From: Sphaerobacter thermophilus DSM 20745
GTDB lineage: Bacteria > Chloroflexota > Chloroflexia > Thermomicrobiales > Thermomicrobiaceae
Length of the DNA stretch: 64,000 nucleotides
Direction: 5' to 3'
NCBI RefSeq assembly: GCF_000024985.1
Contig: NC_013523.1
Coordinates: forward strand, 1,488,001 to 1,552,000
In this document: positions 60,420-64,000 of the stretch, piece after piece
Numbering within the stretch: the stretch's first letter is position 1
Layout: every line of letters starts with the position of its first letter
The notes under the pieces: model-generated
What the model saw: only the letters and a program-made list of their open reading frames with translations
Told to the model about the DNA's origin: nothing
Databases searched by the model: none
Position numbers and translations under genes: made by a program

Positions 60420-60731
60420 ATGCGCGACATTCTTCCCGAGATTGAGAAGTGGCAGCAGGAGGGCGAGGAGATTGCCCTGGCCACCGTCGTTCGGGCGTCG
60501 GGCTCCGCGCCCCGGCCGGTCGGCGCCAAGCTGGCGGTGACCGCCAGCGGGCGTATGGTCGGGTCCGTCAGCGGCGGTTGTGTTGAGGGCGCGGTCTTCG
60601 AGACCGCACGCGAGGTGATCAAGACCGGCCAGCCGCAGCTCGTGCACTACGGCATCAGCGATGAGATGGCGTGGGACGTCGGATTGAGCTGCGGCGGGCA
60701 GATCGACGTCTTCATCGAGAAGCTCGTGTGA
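60420..60731 (+). CDS. XdhC/CoxI-family protein, N-terminal half only
   Basis: A 103-residue stand-alone XdhC N-terminal domain. XdhC-type proteins bind sulfurated cofactor and hand it to the molybdenum enzyme. The motif RASGSAPRPVGAKLAVTASGRMVGSVSGGCVEGAVFE matches the family start, and LSCGGQIDVFIE the end. The C-terminal Rossmann half is encoded separately by the next gene. GAGGAGG precedes the ATG. It follows coxE by 23 bases. Confidence 0.88.
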   Translation: MRDILPEIEKWQQEGEEIALATVVRASGSAPRPVGAKLAVTASGRMVGSVSGGCVEGAVFETAREVIKTGQPQLVHYGISDEMAWDVGLSCGGQIDVFIEKLV

Positions 60732-60739
60732 GGGCGCCG

Positions 60740-61543
60740 ATGAGTGCCACGTTCCAGGAGCTGCGCGACGCGATCAACCAGGAAATACCGGTTGCCCTGG
60801 CCACAGTGGTGGCCGGCGGGCAAGTGGGCGCCAAGCTCCTCGTCTACGAGGATGGGCGCCGGTCCGGCTCGCTGGGGAACCCGGAACTCGACGCGCGCGT
60901 CGCGGCCGACGCGCTGGAGTTGCTCCCGCGAGGTCAGGCCGAGACGCGCACCTACACCCTCGACGACGCGACCACGGCGGACGTGTACATCGAGAGCCAC
61001 CGCCCGCCGCGGCGCATGATCATCGTCGGCGCGGTCCACACCGCGATCCCGCTCGAGCGTTTCGCGCGGGAACTCGGCTACCACACCATCGTGGTCGACG
61101 CCCGCGAGTTCTTCGCCACCCGCGAGCGCTTCCCTGATGCGGGAGAGCTGATCGTCGGCTGGCCGGACGAGGTGCTGTCGCAACTCCCGCTCGGGCCGGA
61201 GACGGACATCGTGCTGCTCTCGCACGATCCGAAGTTCGAGGATCCGACGCTGGAGGTCGCCCTGCGCAGCCGGGCCGGCTACATCGGCGCCATGGGCAGC
61301 AAGAAGACCAGCGCCGAGCGGAACGAGCGGCTCCGCGCGGCCGGCTTCACCGAAGAGCAGATCGCCCGCATCCACGGGCCGATCGGCATCAATATCGGCG
61401 CCCGGACGCCGGGGGAGATCGCGGTTAGTATCCTCGCCGAGATCATCGCGGTGCGCCGCGGCCGCGACCCGCGCCAACCCGGATCGGGCCTGGCTCCGGC
61501 CAAGTCCGACGCAGCCCCGGCCTCAGGCGAGTCCGGCACCTAG
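60740..61543 (+). CDS. XdhC Rossmann-domain protein
   Basis: A 267-residue protein. The first 90 residues are a shortened XdhC/CoxI-like domain (NQEIPVALATVVAGGQVGAKLLV), lacking the GGCVE motif. The remainder is the XdhC C-terminal Rossmann domain (MIIVGAVHTAIPLERFARELGYHTIVVDAREFFA; ILLSHDPKFEDPTLEVAL-like stretch; GAMGSKKT). A unique duplicated-then-split layout: the preceding gene gives the intact first domain. ATG at 60740 overlaps no other frame. The C-terminal tail is Pro/Ala-rich and probably disordered. Confidence 0.88.
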   Translation: MSATFQELRDAINQEIPVALATVVAGGQVGAKLLVYEDGRRSGSLGNPELDARVAADALELLPRGQAETRTYTLDDATTADVYIESHRPPRRMIIVGAVHTAIPLERFARELGYHTIVVDAREFFATRERFPDAGELIVGWPDEVLSQLPLGPETDIVLLSHDPKFEDPTLEVALRSRAGYIGAMGSKKTSAERNERLRAAGFTEEQIARIHGPIGINIGARTPGEIAVSILAEIIAVRRGRDPRQPGSGLAPAKSDAAPASGESGT

Positions 61544-61545
61544 CC

Positions 61546-62160
61546 ATGCCCCGCGTCGCCGGTGTCGTCCTCGCCGCCGGGGCCGCGACCCGCATCGGCG
61601 GCCGGAAGCAACTTCTCACCCTCGGAGGTCGCCCGATCCTCGCCTATGTGCTGGATGCAGCTCGCCGCGCGCCGCTTGACCCGCTACTCGTCGTCCTCGG
61701 CAGCGCCGCGAGCGAGATCAAGGCCCAGGTAGACCTCACCGGCACCCAGGTCGTCTGCAACCCCCGCTACCGCGAAGGTCAGAGCACGTCGGTCATCGCC
61801 GCCGTCGAGGCGCTGCCGGACGACGTGGACGCCGCGGTCTTCTTGCTCGGGGACCAGCCCGAGGTGGCAGTACCGGTTCTGGAGCGGATCGTTGAAACCT
61901 ACCGCAGCACCCGAGCCCCGATCGTCCAACCGCGCTACGCCGAAGGCCGGGGGAACCCCGTGCTGATCGCCCGCGAACTCTTCCCAGAGCTGCGGCGGAT
62001 CCGCGGCGATGTGGGCGCCCGGCCGCTACTGGCGCAGAATCGTGATCGGATCGCCTTCGCCGATGTGAGCGACTTCTCCCGACCGGTCGATATCGACACT
62101 CCCGCCGACTACGAGCGCGCCAAGGAACGCTTCACCGCACGGCAGGAGGAATCACGGTGA
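61546..62160 (+). CDS. MobA/MocA-like molybdenum cofactor nucleotidyltransferase
   Basis: A 204-residue nucleotidyltransferase related to MocA, which attaches CMP to molybdopterin for xanthine oxidase-family enzymes. The signature is GVVLAAGAATRIGGRKQLLTLGGRPIL at the N-terminus, GQSTSVIAAVEALPDDVDAAVFLLGDQP near residue 78, and RGDVGARPLLAQN later. CMP rather than GMP is expected because CoxL-type enzymes use the cytosine dinucleotide form. The ATG is 2 bases after the XdhC Rossmann gene. The stop overlaps the Nudix GTG (GTGA). Confidence 0.87.
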   Translation: MPRVAGVVLAAGAATRIGGRKQLLTLGGRPILAYVLDAARRAPLDPLLVVLGSAASEIKAQVDLTGTQVVCNPRYREGQSTSVIAAVEALPDDVDAAVFLLGDQPEVAVPVLERIVETYRSTRAPIVQPRYAEGRGNPVLIARELFPELRRIRGDVGARPLLAQNRDRIAFADVSDFSRPVDIDTPADYERAKERFTARQEESR

Positions 62161-62696
62161 GCGTGAACATCGTGGGCGAGATCCGCTTCTGCCCCCACTG
62201 CGGCCGCCCGGTCGAGCAGCGCGACGTTTCCGGCCGCGCCCGACCCTACTGCCCCGCCTGCGGCGTGACCTTCTTCGCCGACCCGAAGCTGGCGGTGGCT
62301 GTCGTCATCGAGCAGGATGGCAAGGTCGTCCTCCAGCGACGCAGCATCGACCCGGGCCTCGGCGCCTGGACCTTCCCATCGGGTTATGTCGATCGCGGCG
62401 AGCCGCCGGAGGTGGCGGCTGTGCGCGAGGTGCAGGAGGAGGTCGGACTGACCGTCCGCCTGACACGGCTGATCGGCCTCTACGCCGAGCCGGGCGACAT
62501 CGTGGTGCTTGCGGTCTACGCCGGCGAGGTTGTCGACGGCGACCTTACCTGCGGCGAGGAGAGCGACGCCGTCGGGCTCTTTTCCCCAGACGACCTACCG
62601 CCGCTCGCCTTCCCGCACGACGCTGAGATCATTGCCGCCTGGCGCGCCGGATCGTCCGCGCCGCCGTCCCCGGACCGCGCTCCCTCACGCCGGTAG
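62157..62696 (+). CDS. Nudix hydrolase with N-terminal zinc ribbon
   Basis: A 179-residue Nudix enzyme. Residues 8-35 are a zinc ribbon (RFCPHCGRPVEQ and YCPACGVTFF), residues 40-165 a Nudix domain with intact box (GYVDRGEPPEVAAVREVQEEVGL). This architecture occurs in NudC-like and other nucleotide pyrophosphatases. It overlaps the nucleotidyltransferase gene by 4 bases, so translation is likely coupled and a link to cofactor nucleotide turnover is possible. The C-terminal 20 residues are Pro/Ser-rich. Confidence 0.85.
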   Translation: MSVNIVGEIRFCPHCGRPVEQRDVSGRARPYCPACGVTFFADPKLAVAVVIEQDGKVVLQRRSIDPGLGAWTFPSGYVDRGEPPEVAAVREVQEEVGLTVRLTRLIGLYAEPGDIVVLAVYAGEVVDGDLTCGEESDAVGLFSPDDLPPLAFPHDAEIIAAWRAGSSAPPSPDRAPSRR

Positions 62697-62922
62697 CCAA
62701 CACTCCGTCCCCCGGCCGATGGCCGCACCCCACGACCCGGCGCGGTCGGGCGCTCCGCAGGACTGGACGCGGTCAAGTCCCTGGCGGCCCCGGTGACAGC
62801 GACCATCCTCGCCCCCGCGCGTGTTATGCTGCAGCCGTAAGACGAACAGAGCCGAAGGAAGACCCGGCCGGACGCCGCCACGGTGCCGCGCCGGGCTTGC
62901 ATGAAGGGAGGGGCGACTGCTC

Positions 62923-64000
62923 ATGATTGCCGAGAATCAGGCAACGCGTCGCTATGTCGGCCAATCGGTTCGCCGCGTCGGCGATGGTCGCCTCCTGACC
63001 GGGGCGGGCACTTTCGTCGACGACGTCCGCCTTCCGGGTACGCTGCACGCGACCATCGTGCGCAGCCCACACGCCCATGCGCGGATCCGGGGTATCGACA
63101 TCGATGCGGCCGCGGCGGTTCCAGGGGTGGTCGCCATCCTCACCGGCCAGGACATCGCGGACATGATGCAGCCGATCGAGACCCGCCCGGACGCCCCACC
63201 GGGCCGTGTCCTGCGACGCTACCCGCTGGCGCTCGACCGCGTGCGGTTCGTCGGTGACGCCGTCGCGGTGGTCGTCGCTCACGACCCGTACACCGCGCGC
63301 GACGCCGCGGACCTCGTGACGGTCGACTACGAATCCCTCCCCGCGGTAGTCGATGCGGAGCAGGCGCTGAAACCGGATGCGCCGCTCCTCTACCCTGAGT
63401 GGGGCAGTAACGTCGCCTACGACTGGACGATCGACCACGGTGATGTCGAGGGAGCCTTCGCCCGCGCGGCGAGGGTCGTCTCCCTCCGGTTGGTCAACCA
63501 GCGCATCTATGCGGCGTTCGTCGAGCCGCGTGCGGCGCAGGCCCGGTTCGACCCGGCCACGGGAGAGATGACCGTCTGGGCATCGACCCAGGTTCCCCAC
63601 ACGCTGCGGGGCGGGATCGCCGCCGCGCTCGGGATGCACGAGCATGCTGTGCGCGTGATCGCACCCGACGTCGGCGGTGCGTTCGGGAGCAAGGGTGGCA
63701 TCTACCCGGAGTACGTCCTCACCGCCGCGTTGAGCTACCGGCTCGGCCGACCCGTCCGGTGGACGGAGACCCGCCGCGAGAGCTTCCTGGCCACCAACCA
63801 CGGACGCGATCAGATTCAGATCCTCCGGGCCGCCGTGACCGACGACGGCATCGTGCTCGGCCTCGACGTAGACCTGATCAGCAACCTCGGCGCGTACTCG
63901 GCTGCGACGGTGGCGACGCGCACGGCGCTGATGTCCGGTGGCCCCTACCGCATCCAGAACCTGCGAGTTCGGGTGCGCGGCGTCATGACCAACACCACCC
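62923..64000 (+). CDS. Second CoxL-type molybdenum hydroxylase large subunit, partial
   Basis: The first 359 residues of a xanthine oxidase-family catalytic subunit, cut by the window end. The start RRYVGQSVRRVGDGRLLTGAGTFVDDVRLPG and RSPHAHARIRGIDI are standard, and GGAFGSKGG near residue 248 matches the first cofactor-binding loop. The window stops at TNTT, just before the AYRxxxR loop, so form and specificity cannot be read. ATG at 62923 follows GAAGGGAGGGG. The paralogue at 54729 has about the same layout; whether small and FAD subunits follow is unknown. Confidence 0.92.
   Translation, partial: MIAENQATRRYVGQSVRRVGDGRLLTGAGTFVDDVRLPGTLHATIVRSPHAHARIRGIDIDAAAAVPGVVAILTGQDIADMMQPIETRPDAPPGRVLRRYPLALDRVRFVGDAVAVVVAHDPYTARDAADLVTVDYESLPAVVDAEQALKPDAPLLYPEWGSNVAYDWTIDHGDVEGAFARAARVVSLRLVNQRIYAAFVEPRAAQARFDPATGEMTVWASTQVPHTLRGGIAAALGMHEHAVRVIAPDVGGAFGSKGGIYPEYVLTAALSYRLGRPVRWTETRRESFLATNHGRDQIQILRAAVTDDGIVLGLDVDLISNLGAYSAATVATRTALMSGGPYRIQNLRVRVRGVMTNTT

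Overview
The window is GC-rich DNA, densely coding on both strands, with many GTG and TTG starts and Shine-Dalgarno sequences of the GGGAGG type. The gene content suggests a thermophilic aerobic Chloroflexota of the Thermomicrobia/Sphaerobacter type: a form II CO-dehydrogenase-like cluster, a YugP-type zinc peptidase, a BtpA-family protein, an ACR3/ArsR arsenic locus and a SCO1664-like kinase fold. This taxonomic reading is an inference from gene content and style; no marker gene was compared. I see no rRNA, CRISPR array, prophage or intact insertion sequence. Three tRNA genes are present: two threonine, one cysteine.

Layout. 1-13.5 kb holds a truncated gamma-glutamyltransferase, a class II aldolase, RNase Z, a P2-type cation ATPase, tandem tRNA-Thr genes, a PHP phosphoesterase, a Nif3-like protein, a phosphomannomutase/phosphoglucomutase, a DUF402 protein and an S9 peptidase. 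13.5-23 kb holds a composite palindromic repeat, a P1 peptidase, a YcaQ-type DNA glycosylase, an excisionase-like HTH protein, a D-threonine-aldolase-like enzyme, a Gfo/Idh/MocA oxidoreductase and three purine genes (purN divergent from guaA-purD). 23-27 kb holds an orphan NarL-type response regulator with a notable promoter/operator and a short upstream ORF, a WYL regulator divergent from a DUF3224 gene, a HicB-like/DinB-like fusion, a Nudix hydrolase and tRNA-Cys.

27-31.3 kb is an arsenic/phosphate region: an ArsR-arsenate reductase fusion followed by a metallophosphoesterase, a decayed phosphate-transporter gene, and an arsR-ACR3 operon that ends in an unrecognised small protein with three clustered cysteines. 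31.3-53.3 kb is mostly housekeeping: GNAT, a uracil-DNA-glycosylase-like protein, adenine deaminase, MerR, BON, BtpA, DtxR-RecJ, metallophosphoesterase, DUF1786, polyprenyl synthase, YugP-like peptidase, glycosyltransferase, allantoinase-like hydrolase, tig-clpP-clpX, a cysteine-free IscA-like protein and a SCO1664-type kinase fold.

53.3-64 kb is a molybdenum hydroxylase (Cox) cluster: coxG-coxS-coxL-coxM, a strong hairpin, then a MoxR ATPase, a VWA protein, a split XdhC pair, a MobA/MocA-like nucleotidyltransferase and a Nudix hydrolase, followed by a second CoxL-type gene that runs off the window. The enzyme subunits come first and the cofactor insertion and maturation genes second, so the block reads as a self-contained module for making one or two molybdenum hydroxylases. 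The form II active-site motif means the substrate cannot be assumed to be CO.
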